Positions 18,104-27,184 of a DNA stretch of 64,000 nt are shown in pieces (positions within the stretch are counted from its first letter, which is position 1; every line of letters begins with the position of its first letter). The DNA lies in the NCBI RefSeq assembly GCF_013488205.1, contig NZ_CP040908.1, forward strand, positions 2,085,876 to 2,149,875, written 5' to 3'. The notes beneath the pieces were generated by a model. The model saw nothing but the letters and a program-made list of their open reading frames with translations. It was not told the origin of the DNA and did not search any database. The position numbers and the translations under genes are program-made. This DNA comes from Empedobacter falsenii (GTDB lineage Bacteria > Bacteroidota > Bacteroidia > Flavobacteriales > Weeksellaceae).

Positions 18104-18886
18104 TTATTTTAACCATCCTAATCCTGAGCTATAAATACAAGATTGTGCTACTGCTGAAAATGGTTGTGATTTATCTTTTAATTGAGCAATTTGATTAATT
18201 TTTTCTACAAAAAGTGTTTGTAAATGTACACTCACTTCTGTTTCTTCATTAGAAGCAATTTCTTGTGCTTCTTTAATTAGTTTGTCACATTTCTTCCAAA
18301 CTTTTGCCCTCTCTTCTATTAGTAATTGAAAATTCAAATTCAAAGTATCAATAGTATATACAACTCTCTTTTGATTCCATTCACTTAAATCTGAACAGTA
18401 AATAACTTCTCCATTTTCAATGAAATTTAAAAATCCGACATCACTTATTTTACATGGATCAAGTAAATAAATAATTTCATCACCAATAGGGCTTCTTTCA
18501 TCCAAACAAGGATATCTTCTAACAGCAAACTTATCATTTTTCCTTACATTCCCTGCACCACCACAATAGCGATAATTCAAATATTCAAAAGCTAACCACC
18601 AATAACCCGTCCGAGTAGTTCTATCGATTTCTTTAATCCTTCCCTTAGGTCGAAAATGATCAATATGCGCATGGGCAAAAGCATCTGCTGCTTCAGAATA
18701 CCAACATTTATTATTAGATAATGCTCTCAGATCATCTTTTAATTCTGTCCAAAGATTTGAATTATTATTTATTATTTGAAGTTTTTCCTCAAAATCTACT
18801 TCTGCACTAACTAAATCTTTAACAGCTTGGGCTCTTTCTAACCATTCATCAGAAGGCCTATAATTACTTAAATCAATAAATATCAT
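18104..18886 (-). CDS. ptuB: Septu-like HNH endonuclease PtuB (TIGR02646 type)
   Basis: 260 residues with the pattern of the TIGR02646 / retron-associated HNH family: Cys61-Trp-Tyr, then HIDHFRPKG at 74-82, and a downstream WLAFEYLNYRYCGG stretch. In Septu systems PtuB is the nuclease and is activated or released by the ATPase PtuA when phage attack. Here the start codon overlaps the end of the upstream ATPase gene by 4 nt (ATGA-type), the normal ptuA-ptuB order. The pair sits within the type I restriction operon. HNH residues are present; the exact Septu subtype cannot be told by eye. Confidence 0.85.
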   Translation of the reverse strand: MIFIDLSNYRPSDEWLERAQAVKDLVSAEVDFEEKLQIINNNSNLWTELKDDLRALSNNKCWYSEAADAFAHAHIDHFRPKGRIKEIDRTTRTGYWWLAFEYLNYRYCGGAGNVRKNDKFAVRRYPCLDERSPIGDEIIYLLDPCKISDVGFLNFIENGEVIYCSDLSEWNQKRVVYTIDTLNLNFQLLIEERAKVWKKCDKLIKEAQEIASNEETEVSVHLQTLFVEKINQIAQLKDKSQPFSAVAQSCIYSSGLGWLK

Positions 18887-20445
18887 AGTTGCCCTTTTTC
18901 TATTTTATCAATAATACTTAAGGCTATTTCTTCTTGCTTTTTAAGTTGCTCGTAACTGTATATTGTACTATGCTCTTCTTGTTCGTATTTTTGATAAGCT
19001 ACAGCAAACTTTTGATACAGTGGATCGTTAAATGGATTTGTAAAGCCTAATGTTTGTAATTCGTTATGTAATTGATTTAATTCGAACAATTCTTCTTCTG
19101 AAGCTTCATTATTAGCATTCTTAATTGCTAAACGGTTACGTTTTTCAATTTTTTGCAATGTTGGTTCATCCAGAGTAGATGGTAAACCAAATAATTCACT
19201 CTTTAAAATATTATCTACCCCCAAACCTTTAGGATCTACATCAGGTTGATTGGTAATGGTTCCATTCTCCGTTTTTGTAAAAATGCGAACTTCTTCTTTC
19301 ACTAAAGATCCAATTACTAACGGATCGTGTGTATTAATGAATATTTGTGTAGATTCAGGTTTTTGTACCACTTCTTCCAAATATTTCATATAATGCCACT
19401 TCCATAATGGATTTAGATGTGTATCTGGTTCATCTAACAAGATCAATGAATCTTCATCTTTTGTAAACTTTAATAAGCCTAGTACAGTCAGTAATTGCTG
19501 CTCACCCTCACTTAAATCTCTAAATGTAATGGATTGATCTACATTACGCTTTTGTACACGTATACGAACCTCTTCTAAAAGTTTAGAGATGTATGTACTT
19601 TCTAAGGCTTTAAATAATTCTACATTGGTGTTGTAATGATTCGCTAAACTTTCGATTTCTTGTTCCCCTTTTAAGTACAAGTATAATCGGTCTTGTGAAT
19701 CGTACTCTCTGAAATCTTTTCTGATTCTTTCAGCATTATAGATTGGAGCAAAACTTAAGTCCCATAAAATATTTAAAAATTCACGAACTAAACCTTTTGC
19801 TCCCCAAAATACATCTTCATTATCTTTTGCCCATTCTGGTTTTTTAAGAATGAATAGAACTGAATTAATATCTTCGATCCCTAACACATCCTTTAAGAAA
19901 TTATTAGTTGATTCGGTTTTATGCGTATAAAATCCTAAAAGAACAAAGTAAGAGTGCACTAATTGTACATAAAATAATTTACGTAACTCATCAATTTCAC
20001 TTTTGTTGAAATCTTCTCTAATTATTTTATCGTAAAATGTGTTTTGATGGTCCCAAAAATGTTCTTTTAATTTATTACTGATACCTGAATAGTAGGTAAA
20101 TACATATTTAGGCTGAAACTGTTTTTTATTTTCTACAGTGAAAAATTCTTTTAAACTTAATGATTTACCATCGACAGTAATGGCATATTTTTTATTTTCA
20201 AATACCACCTCAATCATTGTATTTTTTATTTGGTATTTGATTTTGTATTCAAAATTAGGATATGAGCGTTTTGTCTCTGTATTTAAATCTAAATGTTTGA
20301 ATATAAGAACAAGCGCTTCGATGAAGTTAGATTTTCCAGTAGCATTCTGCCCTAGCAGTACCGTAATCATCTTCTCTTCGTCTATATCAATTTCAAAATC
20401 GGTTAAATTTTTATATGCTTTAATTTGAACCTTATCAATTCTCAT
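18883..20445 (-). CDS. ptuA: Septu-like AAA ATPase PtuA
   Basis: 520 residues, SMC/ABC-type AAA ATPase. Walker A GQNATGKS at 32-39, signature LSEGEQQ at 311-317, Walker B LILLDEPD at 334-341, and switch His in THD at 372-374. The region between Walker A and the signature is an all-helical insertion of ~150 residues. Together with the following HNH gene (4-nt overlap) this matches Septu, in which PtuA senses infection and controls PtuB. AAA genes of the same look in type I loci of Campylobacter are called rloA. Start is 3 nt after the hsdS stop codon. Confidence 0.87.
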   Translation of the reverse strand: MRIDKVQIKAYKNLTDFEIDIDEEKMITVLLGQNATGKSNFIEALVLIFKHLDLNTETKRSYPNFEYKIKYQIKNTMIEVVFENKKYAITVDGKSLSLKEFFTVENKKQFQPKYVFTYYSGISNKLKEHFWDHQNTFYDKIIREDFNKSEIDELRKLFYVQLVHSYFVLLGFYTHKTESTNNFLKDVLGIEDINSVLFILKKPEWAKDNEDVFWGAKGLVREFLNILWDLSFAPIYNAERIRKDFREYDSQDRLYLYLKGEQEIESLANHYNTNVELFKALESTYISKLLEEVRIRVQKRNVDQSITFRDLSEGEQQLLTVLGLLKFTKDEDSLILLDEPDTHLNPLWKWHYMKYLEEVVQKPESTQIFINTHDPLVIGSLVKEEVRIFTKTENGTITNQPDVDPKGLGVDNILKSELFGLPSTLDEPTLQKIEKRNRLAIKNANNEASEEELFELNQLHNELQTLGFTNPFNDPLYQKFAVAYQKYEQEEHSTIYSYEQLKKQEEIALSIIDKIEKGQL

Positions 20446-20448
20446 GGA

Positions 20449-22143
20449 TTAGATTAATTTAATGGATACCTTTTTTCCATTCTTCACTTCAGTAATTTTA
20501 CCTTCCTCAGCTAATTCTTTTAACTTTAAATAAAAAGCATCGATATCCTCTCCATAAACAGAATTCTTCCATAATTGGGCGACAAGCATTTCATTGTTAT
20601 TTTCTGCTAAGAGTTGTAAAATTTCTTTCTTCTCCATCTTCTTTTTAGGTTTTCCTTTTATTATTTTCTTACTTGATTTATTAGCTTCTTTCTCGGCCTT
20701 AATCTTCTCCAACAACACAGCAGCCGGCTCGTAATCGGGTTCTTGCTGACAAGCTTTTATCTCTTCTTCAGTAAGTAATTTACCCTCAAACGCTTTCTTT
20801 AAGATAGATTGGCGCAAAGCTTCTGCTTGGCTAAGGCTATCTTTTATTTGCTGCTCTACCGCATCACAAACCGATAAACGAGCTTCTATTTCTTTGACGA
20901 TTTGGGCTTGTTCTTCGAGAGAACACAATGATAAATGAATACTTCTAATAGATTTTTTATCTATTGTCGGATTACCTACACCTTTTACATAACTATTAAT
21001 TTCTTGTACTTGCCTATTATTTTTTAAATGATAAGAAAGGTATTTATTATTAATATAGGTCGTTAATGAAAATAAATTCATAGCTAGCGAACAGGGTCTA
21101 TTAAGATGAGGCATTAAATAAGATTTGCCTGCATTACCAATTTTACCAAATAAAATTTCACCACCATATAATTTAGTTTTACTCAAAAAATTATACGCTT
21201 GTTCTGAAATAAATTTAACATCATTTCTAAAATCATTCTTTTCAAAATTTGTAGCTCTAATCATCAAAGCGTAACCTTCTTCATCTAATAGTTCAACATT
21301 ATCACGTAATGTTTCATATCCACCATTGGCGTGATAATCTGTTAAGAATTTTAAAATATCAGAAATTTGAACTAATTTCCACGAGTTTGGAAGTTCTTCA
21401 GAATCTATAAAATCATTTTTTGACAAATCACTTTTTGCAAGTTTTTTAGGTTTCTTACCTTCCTTTCCATTCTTTTCCCAAATAGTTACAGCTTCTTTCC
21501 AATCTTCTATTTGTTTTTCATAGTAAGCTTGACGCTGTTCTTCTATTTGAACTAACAACTCCTCCGCAGTCGGTAAATTCGTTTGCTTTTCTCTCCATTC
21601 TTTCGTCAACTCCCCCTCAAACGCTTTTTTCAAAACGGCTTGGCGGTAGATTTTGAGTTGCTCTTGTGCTTTTTTAAGGTCTGCAATTCCCGCATCCAAA
21701 CTCGAAAACAAGGCTTCGATTTTTTTGACGATAGCACGTTGCTCGGGAAGTGGTGGAAGTCCAAATCTTATCTGTGAATATTCAGAAATCCAATATCTTT
21801 TATGTGTTTCGGAACGGACTTTACATACTTGCATTACATTGAATAAAAATTTCAAATTAACCAAACTACTAGTAGGATTTAAAATTTTCATCGCAGAAGA
21901 TTTAACTTTAAACTTAAAGTTTACATATTGACTTGCTGTAGTAAAATCATCAAATATGATTGTCGGTAATTTATCAAATACTCCAAATTCTTCATTAGTA
22001 TAACCTTTGATAAATCCTTTACCTGCCGTCAAAACAGGAATAGGTAAACTATCACTATAGTTTTCCTCCTTAATTATATAATTAGTTGGTTGTTCGTAAT
22101 CAAGTAAATCTTCAAATTTACATTCTACCCAATCTTCTCTCAT
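20449..22143 (-). CDS. hsdS: type I restriction specificity subunit HsdS with a C-terminal extension
   Basis: 564 residues: target-recognition domain 1 (~1-130), conserved helical region with LPPLPEQRAIVKKIEALF (~131-180), linker rich in Lys/Glu (~190-245), target-recognition domain 2 (~250-415), and a second conserved region (EEQAQIVKEIEARL onward, ~417-470). After it comes a Lys-rich linker and a ~60-residue helix-helix-strand tail (EILQLLAENN...GKKVSIKLI) that looks like a winged helix and is not part of standard HsdS. The two recognition domains define a bipartite DNA target. Start codon overlaps the hsdR stop by one base (TAATG), so translation is coupled. Confidence 0.93.
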   Translation of the reverse strand: MREDWVECKFEDLLDYEQPTNYIIKEENYSDSLPIPVLTAGKGFIKGYTNEEFGVFDKLPTIIFDDFTTASQYVNFKFKVKSSAMKILNPTSSLVNLKFLFNVMQVCKVRSETHKRYWISEYSQIRFGLPPLPEQRAIVKKIEALFSSLDAGIADLKKAQEQLKIYRQAVLKKAFEGELTKEWREKQTNLPTAEELLVQIEEQRQAYYEKQIEDWKEAVTIWEKNGKEGKKPKKLAKSDLSKNDFIDSEELPNSWKLVQISDILKFLTDYHANGGYETLRDNVELLDEEGYALMIRATNFEKNDFRNDVKFISEQAYNFLSKTKLYGGEILFGKIGNAGKSYLMPHLNRPCSLAMNLFSLTTYINNKYLSYHLKNNRQVQEINSYVKGVGNPTIDKKSIRSIHLSLCSLEEQAQIVKEIEARLSVCDAVEQQIKDSLSQAEALRQSILKKAFEGKLLTEEEIKACQQEPDYEPAAVLLEKIKAEKEANKSSKKIIKGKPKKKMEKKEILQLLAENNNEMLVAQLWKNSVYGEDIDAFYLKLKELAEEGKITEVKNGKKVSIKLI

Positions 22144-24959
22144 TATGCTGCTAAAGCTTCGTTTAAATCATTAATAATTGTTTGCATCTCGTTGCCAAAG
22201 AGTTGGTACATTTTGCCACGTCCACCGTGTACATCAAAGGGGTTGTAATCCAGATCATCCATTTCCAAATGATAGGAATTTACGATATGTTCCTTGATCA
22301 TACGAAGCCAATCCATTTGCTCGGGCGTAAAACGGTTGTGCTGTCCGGCATTTTGCGCAAATATCCATTGCTTAAAATTGTCGTCCACCGTTTTGTCGTA
22401 GGCTTTTAGTTCGCTGTCAATCCCACACACGGCACGGATTAAAGATACTAAAGCTGTTAATTCATCTTTTGGCGCATCACTGTTGGTTTTACCCAAACTT
22501 TTGTAAGCATCCCAAATATGCAAAGGTGCAAATATCGGCTTTTCTAAGCGTATCTTCTCCATCAATTCCTTAATCATCTTGAAAGTAATTTCCCTTCTAC
22601 GATAAGGCTGATCGAAGAAAATAGATAAGGCCGTGATTTCGTTTTTGTTAGCTAACAGATATTCTTCAAAATCTTGTACCAAGGCATTTGCTTTATCGAT
22701 GGTGGTGGTATCCCATTCGGATTTTATAACCGTATCGATGTTGATATGGTCAATGATTTGCTCGTGTTGCTTACGTACATTATCGATGTACTCGTTTAAT
22801 TCACCATTGAAACTTAAAGATGCTTGTCGAATTAAATTTTCTTGGGCTTCTTCTCGAGCTTTTTCTTGCAAGAATGGCGTTTGCTCATCGACAGGTGTCT
22901 GCTGTAAGATGAGTAGCGCTGCGGTTTCTATTGCATCTGGATCAAAAGCATTAATTAATTCTTTAGTGATTTGCTTTAAGCTTTTACCCCCCGAAAGCTC
23001 CTTTATTTTAGCTCCTTCTTTTTCGGTAATTTGTTTATCCAAACGAATTAAACGATTGGCCAAAGAAAGGAATACATCTTCCTCGGCTACACCCATGGTT
23101 ACCGCACCTAATAACTCTTTCAGTGCTACTGTAGGTTTACGCTCTAGCGGACGGCTATCTGTTTTCTTGGATTTGGTCGCGCCTACTGCATCTATGATGA
23201 CAAAGTGATTTTTTACTCGTGCTTGCTTACTCACCAATTGCAATTTATCCGCATTGATCGTACGTGTACCACGCCCCTTCATCTGCTCAAAGTAATTGAT
23301 ACTCTTCACATCACGCATAAAGAGTAACACCTCCAAAGGTTTTACATCCGTACCCGTGGCAATCATATCTACAGTAACGGCAATACGTGGGTTGTAATCG
23401 TTTCGGAAACGATTCAGAACTGATTTTGGGTCTTCGTCAATTTTATAAGTAACCTTTTTACAAAAATCATTGCCTTCGCCAAACTCTTCACGTACAATAT
23501 TGATGATATCATCTGCGTGAGAATCTGTTTTAGCAAAGATTAATGTTTTAGGCACTTCGTATTCCGTACGATCGGCATTCCAACGGTCTGGATAAATAAC
23601 CTGTTCTAAAGCACGTTTGTATTCTTTGACAATGGTACGAATCTGCGAAACATTCACCACCGCTTTGTCCAAGTCGTTGCGTTTGTATTCCGTATCCTCG
23701 TCTTCTTGTTGCCAACGTTTGGCACGAGAGAGTTTATCACGACGATCTACATACCATCCCGATTCTATCAGTCCACCCTTTTGAGAAATTTCGGTTTCGA
23801 TCGTATATACTTCATAGGGTACGTTCACGCCATCTAATACCGATTCTTCGTAGGTATATTGACTGACTACATTTTCATTGAAGAAACCAAAGGTGCGTTT
23901 GTCAGGAGTAGCGGTAAGTCCTATCAAAAATGCATCAAAATAGTCCAAGACTTGTTTCCAAAGGTTGTAAATGGAACGGTGACATTCGTCTATGATAATG
24001 AAGTCGAATTGTTCTATGGGAACTTGCTCGTTGTATTCTACAGGAACAGCTTCTTTCTTGGCTAATTTTTGTTGTAACCAAGAAGATTGCTCGTTAGGGT
24101 TTTCTATATCGGCATTCTCGTCCATTTCTTCCCCTCGTAAAATAGAGTACATACGCTGAATGGTAGAAATACAGACCTGACTATCCGATGCGATAAAGCT
24201 AGAACTTAATCGCTGCACGTTATATAATTCTGTAAACTTACGATTATCGTCATTCGGTTGAAAAGCCATGAATTCTTGTTCGGCTTGTTCGCCCAAGTTT
24301 TTGGTATCCACTAAAAAGAGAACACGCTTCGCTTTGGCAAACTTCAACAAACGGTATATAAAGGTAGCTGCCGTAAAGGTTTTACCTGCACCGGTAGCCA
24401 TTTGAATTAAGGCTTTAGGTTTTGCTTGTTTGAAAGATTTTTCTAGATTATTAATCGCCATAATCTGAGCAGGTCGTAAATCTGTTTCATCTAAGGCAGG
24501 AATATCCAGAAGTCGACCACGCAATGATTTGTCTTTCTTTACCCATTCCAATAAGGTTTCGGGTTTATGAAAATAAAAGATTTCTCTACTACGAGCATTA
24601 GGATCACGGTAATCCGTAAAACGCGTAATGGTTCCTGTGCTTTCATAGACAAAAGGAATTGCTTCAGCCGAATTGAAGAACTTTAGCTTTGCTTCAGCAT
24701 AGCCTCTAGATTGATCTTCAGCCACCGTTAAACGATGTCCTTCATCTTCCCTTTTCGCTTCAATAATGCCCACAGGTTTTTGATTCACAAAAAGCACATA
24801 ATCAGCAGGACCTACTGAAGTAGTATATTCACGAACCGCAATACCTTTAGCAGCATTGAAGTTGATTTTATCTTTAGACTGAACCGCCCATCCCGCTTGA
24901 CGAAGCATTTCATCAATACGATCACGAGCAACTTGTTCTGGATTTTGGTTTATTGTCAT
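22143..24959 (-). CDS. hsdR: type I restriction endonuclease subunit HsdR
   Basis: 938 residues. N-terminal PD-(D/E)xK nuclease: D53 in PADYVLF and E67-A-K69 in GIIEAKR. Then superfamily 2 translocase: Walker A MATGAGKT at 187-194, DECH box in FIIIDECHRS (~320), LTATP motif, and helicase C with MKGRGTR (~565). C-terminal helical region (~650-938) binds the methyltransferase. The enzyme pulls DNA through while held at the HsdMS site and cuts far away. It is the first gene of the operon, so the upstream region 24960-25191 holds the promoter. All catalytic motifs appear intact. Confidence 0.95.
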   Translation of the reverse strand: MTINQNPEQVARDRIDEMLRQAGWAVQSKDKINFNAAKGIAVREYTTSVGPADYVLFVNQKPVGIIEAKREDEGHRLTVAEDQSRGYAEAKLKFFNSAEAIPFVYESTGTITRFTDYRDPNARSREIFYFHKPETLLEWVKKDKSLRGRLLDIPALDETDLRPAQIMAINNLEKSFKQAKPKALIQMATGAGKTFTAATFIYRLLKFAKAKRVLFLVDTKNLGEQAEQEFMAFQPNDDNRKFTELYNVQRLSSSFIASDSQVCISTIQRMYSILRGEEMDENADIENPNEQSSWLQQKLAKKEAVPVEYNEQVPIEQFDFIIIDECHRSIYNLWKQVLDYFDAFLIGLTATPDKRTFGFFNENVVSQYTYEESVLDGVNVPYEVYTIETEISQKGGLIESGWYVDRRDKLSRAKRWQQEDEDTEYKRNDLDKAVVNVSQIRTIVKEYKRALEQVIYPDRWNADRTEYEVPKTLIFAKTDSHADDIINIVREEFGEGNDFCKKVTYKIDEDPKSVLNRFRNDYNPRIAVTVDMIATGTDVKPLEVLLFMRDVKSINYFEQMKGRGTRTINADKLQLVSKQARVKNHFVIIDAVGATKSKKTDSRPLERKPTVALKELLGAVTMGVAEEDVFLSLANRLIRLDKQITEKEGAKIKELSGGKSLKQITKELINAFDPDAIETAALLILQQTPVDEQTPFLQEKAREEAQENLIRQASLSFNGELNEYIDNVRKQHEQIIDHINIDTVIKSEWDTTTIDKANALVQDFEEYLLANKNEITALSIFFDQPYRRREITFKMIKELMEKIRLEKPIFAPLHIWDAYKSLGKTNSDAPKDELTALVSLIRAVCGIDSELKAYDKTVDDNFKQWIFAQNAGQHNRFTPEQMDWLRMIKEHIVNSYHLEMDDLDYNPFDVHGGRGKMYQLFGNEMQTIINDLNEALAA

Positions 24960-25034
24960 CTAAACAAAGTGTTGTTATTACAATTGGTTAATTGTTGTTA
25001 AAATTAACAAATTAAATGGCAAAAGCAATTGAAA

Positions 25035-25060
25035 AAGTAACCTAAGTAACCTAAGTAACC
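25035..25060. repeat. 9-bp tandem repeat upstream of hsdR
   Basis: AAGTAACCT repeated twice and followed by AAGTAACC, 76-101 bp upstream of the hsdR start codon. A repeat-number change would alter promoter spacing; it could also be a protein-binding array. Both are inference. Confidence 0.7.
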
Positions 25061-25191
25061 AAATTTCGGGAAAAATATTTTTTGTTTTTTGAATTTCTGA
25101 AAAAACTGTTTCAAACGAAGATAGTAACGCAATAAGGAGAACTGAGTATTCTCCTTTCAAGTAACAAAATGTTAATTTTTAAATTCTTAAT

Positions 25192-26235
25192 TTATCTATC
25201 CTCAAACTCATAGTTTAAATTTTTGATTGTAATAAATGTCGAATCTACACAAACAAATGATTCGTCCGTAAATACTGCTAAATTATACCCCCCAATATGC
25301 ATAGCACTTTTATACTCTATCGCATCAAATCCTTTTAGTTTGATAAATTCGCACAAATATTGCGTTGGGAGATAATCAAGTAAAGAATCCTGTTTACGAA
25401 TAGGTTTTGATAATTCTGCTTGTAACTTAAGCAAATAAGGACGGATATTAATAAATTCTTCTAATTCAAAACCTTTTTCTTTGACCTCAAAAGGGCTTAA
25501 TTCTTCTATTTTATGTAAGGAGATAACTTGCAATGGACGATTCAGTTGAAAACTACCTACCGTTAAACAATCGTACAGGGATGATCGTGTTTCGTATATG
25601 GTTGTTTCTATACTATCAGACAAATAAAGGTATGGTATTCCTTGGGGATTTGCTCTACCCGATGTCGCATATTCTTTAGGAGGTCTACCCAACTCATTTA
25701 TTGGAAACCTAGTATTTCCAATTCTCGATCGATAAAAAATAGTCTCAGGATAATAGGTTTTCGCTAAACGCTCTAAAATACCTTCTATAAATTCTAAATC
25801 GATGGTTTTATTCAAGAAAAAACGATTTTTCTCCTTCAATTCATTGGCAAAAGTTTCCCATTGTAAAGCCAATGTTGCGGCACTTTCATCTGTAATATGA
25901 GTCTGAAAATCGACTGGCTGTTCAAATAATTCAGTAGAATATAATATACTCGTTCTACCAATTGCATAAACCAAATGCTTGATTGAAGTAAGATTCAAAT
26001 CTGGAGAGAACAATCCCTCCCAATAATGCTTCAAATGTTCATGCAATAGCATTTCACCCGACGAATTAGGTGCATACAACTCCAGTATTTCATCAAAAAG
26101 TTCTGTGAGTGTTTCACAATTGATTAAAGAAACAAAAGTACTTAAACAAAAATCACAATTACCTACTCCTACTTTATTCTTTAGTATATAATCTTGTAAG
26201 TAGGTATCTGAAAAGCAATTTACACAACAATTCAT
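25192..26235 (-). CDS. RES-domain protein with zinc-ribbon-like N-terminus
   Basis: 347 residues. N-terminus has C4-x2-C7 and C27-x2-C30, a likely zinc ribbon, then a helical region (~45-155) like the HEPN/RES N-terminal domains. The C-terminal half is a RES fold: FYRSR (R169/R171), IYETRSSL with E215, and EYKSAMHIGGYNLAVF with S310. RES proteins are related to ADP-ribosyltransferases; known members such as the Xre-RES toxins break down NAD+. It is the third gene after sce7726 and sce7725 (5-nt gap), which suggests a toxic effector of that operon. No Xre antitoxin is adjacent, so a plain toxin-antitoxin pair is unlikely. Confidence 0.75.
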   Translation of the reverse strand: MNCCVNCFSDTYLQDYILKNKVGVGNCDFCLSTFVSLINCETLTELFDEILELYAPNSSGEMLLHEHLKHYWEGLFSPDLNLTSIKHLVYAIGRTSILYSTELFEQPVDFQTHITDESAATLALQWETFANELKEKNRFFLNKTIDLEFIEGILERLAKTYYPETIFYRSRIGNTRFPINELGRPPKEYATSGRANPQGIPYLYLSDSIETTIYETRSSLYDCLTVGSFQLNRPLQVISLHKIEELSPFEVKEKGFELEEFINIRPYLLKLQAELSKPIRKQDSLLDYLPTQYLCEFIKLKGFDAIEYKSAMHIGGYNLAVFTDESFVCVDSTFITIKNLNYEFEDR

Positions 26236-26240
26236 ATCGT

Positions 26241-27173
26241 TTAAATTAAACCTTGTATTAACTGAATATGGTGCATAATACTTAATTTCTTTACAACACC
26301 TAACCCCGGATAAGCTTGAGTGTTATAATAGTCCCTAAATTTATCAATGGCAAAACTCGTTAATTGTTTTTGATCAACAAAAGCGATTAATTTTTCTAAT
26401 GCTTCAAAAAATTTACCCGCAGGATTCTCGCGTCCTTCATTACTATCTGATACAAAATGAGCAACTTTTATATCATCGCTTCCTTCTTCTTTATATGTTA
26501 AATGGATAGCTACTGCAAATGCAGCTCCTCCAGTCTCAGAATAATCTTTTCCTATTACTTGATAATCAGAAAATCCTACACAACCTTCGTCTTGATAATA
26601 CATATAATCAGAAGAAAAGACTTCGAAAGAAATATCAAGATAAGCTTTATTGTTCGATAAACGATTAAAATAATCATTCAACATACAGACATTTCCCCTC
26701 AATTTTCTTCTCATAGCAAACAAATGAGCAATTTGCACTACATGATAAAGACAATGATTAGAACTAGAAAAAGAGTGTAACGCATCTAAATCACTCACTT
26801 TATTGAGATGGACAAAACTAAAACCATTTGTATCATAATGATTATCTGCAATAATTGTTTTTATTCTATCAAACGCCCTATCACTAGATATTATAAAAGA
26901 AGGAATAAGATTTGTATAACCTTGAGCTTGTAATTGATTAAAAAAAGTAATTAAAGAAGAGTTATTTGATTTGAAATCACCTACTTCTGGATTCAAAATA
27001 ACCTGAACTTTAATATTATTCTTTGCTAATACATCTATTGCTGTTTTGAGAGAAGCTGTATTCATTTTTACAGGTTCTATCAAAGGAATTATTTTTGAAG
27101 AATCTAATATCGGAGCGAGCTCCCTTAAGGCTAATAATTCAAATTGTTTACCTCGTAAATATGGGAAATACAT
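26241..27173 (-). CDS. sce7725 family protein (beta-protein-like)
   Basis: 310 residues; the start YFPYLRGKQFELLALRELA and the following IIPLIEPV are hallmarks of the sce7725 family, whose members usually sit directly after an sce7726 gene, as here (11-nt gap). The protein looks like an alpha/beta barrel-type fold with repeated beta strands (QVILNPE, SFIISSDRA, SFVHL). Function is not established. The recurrent pairing with a predicted nuclease and, here, a RES protein points to defence or DNA/NAD processing, by inference. Family call is fairly safe; role unknown. Confidence 0.75.
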   Translation of the reverse strand: MYFPYLRGKQFELLALRELAPILDSSKIIPLIEPVKMNTASLKTAIDVLAKNNIKVQVILNPEVGDFKSNNSSLITFFNQLQAQGYTNLIPSFIISSDRAFDRIKTIIADNHYDTNGFSFVHLNKVSDLDALHSFSSSNHCLYHVVQIAHLFAMRRKLRGNVCMLNDYFNRLSNNKAYLDISFEVFSSDYMYYQDEGCVGFSDYQVIGKDYSETGGAAFAVAIHLTYKEEGSDDIKVAHFVSDSNEGRENPAGKFFEALEKLIAFVDQKQLTSFAIDKFRDYYNTQAYPGLGVVKKLSIMHHIQLIQGLI

Positions 27174-27184
27174 ACTACAAAATT

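Noticed and set aside
25035-25060. CRISPR-like array
   Set aside because: Units are 9 bp, adjacent and without spacers; no cas gene is present.
24978-25160. 60-codon minus-strand frame upstream of hsdR
   Set aside because: Its leucine/arginine-rich middle is just the 9-bp tandem repeat in translation, and it fills the expected hsdR promoter region.
25192-26235. RES protein as a simple Xre-RES toxin-antitoxin pair
   Set aside because: No Xre-type antitoxin gene is next to it; the only XRE gene is about 15 kb away with its own operator and terminators.
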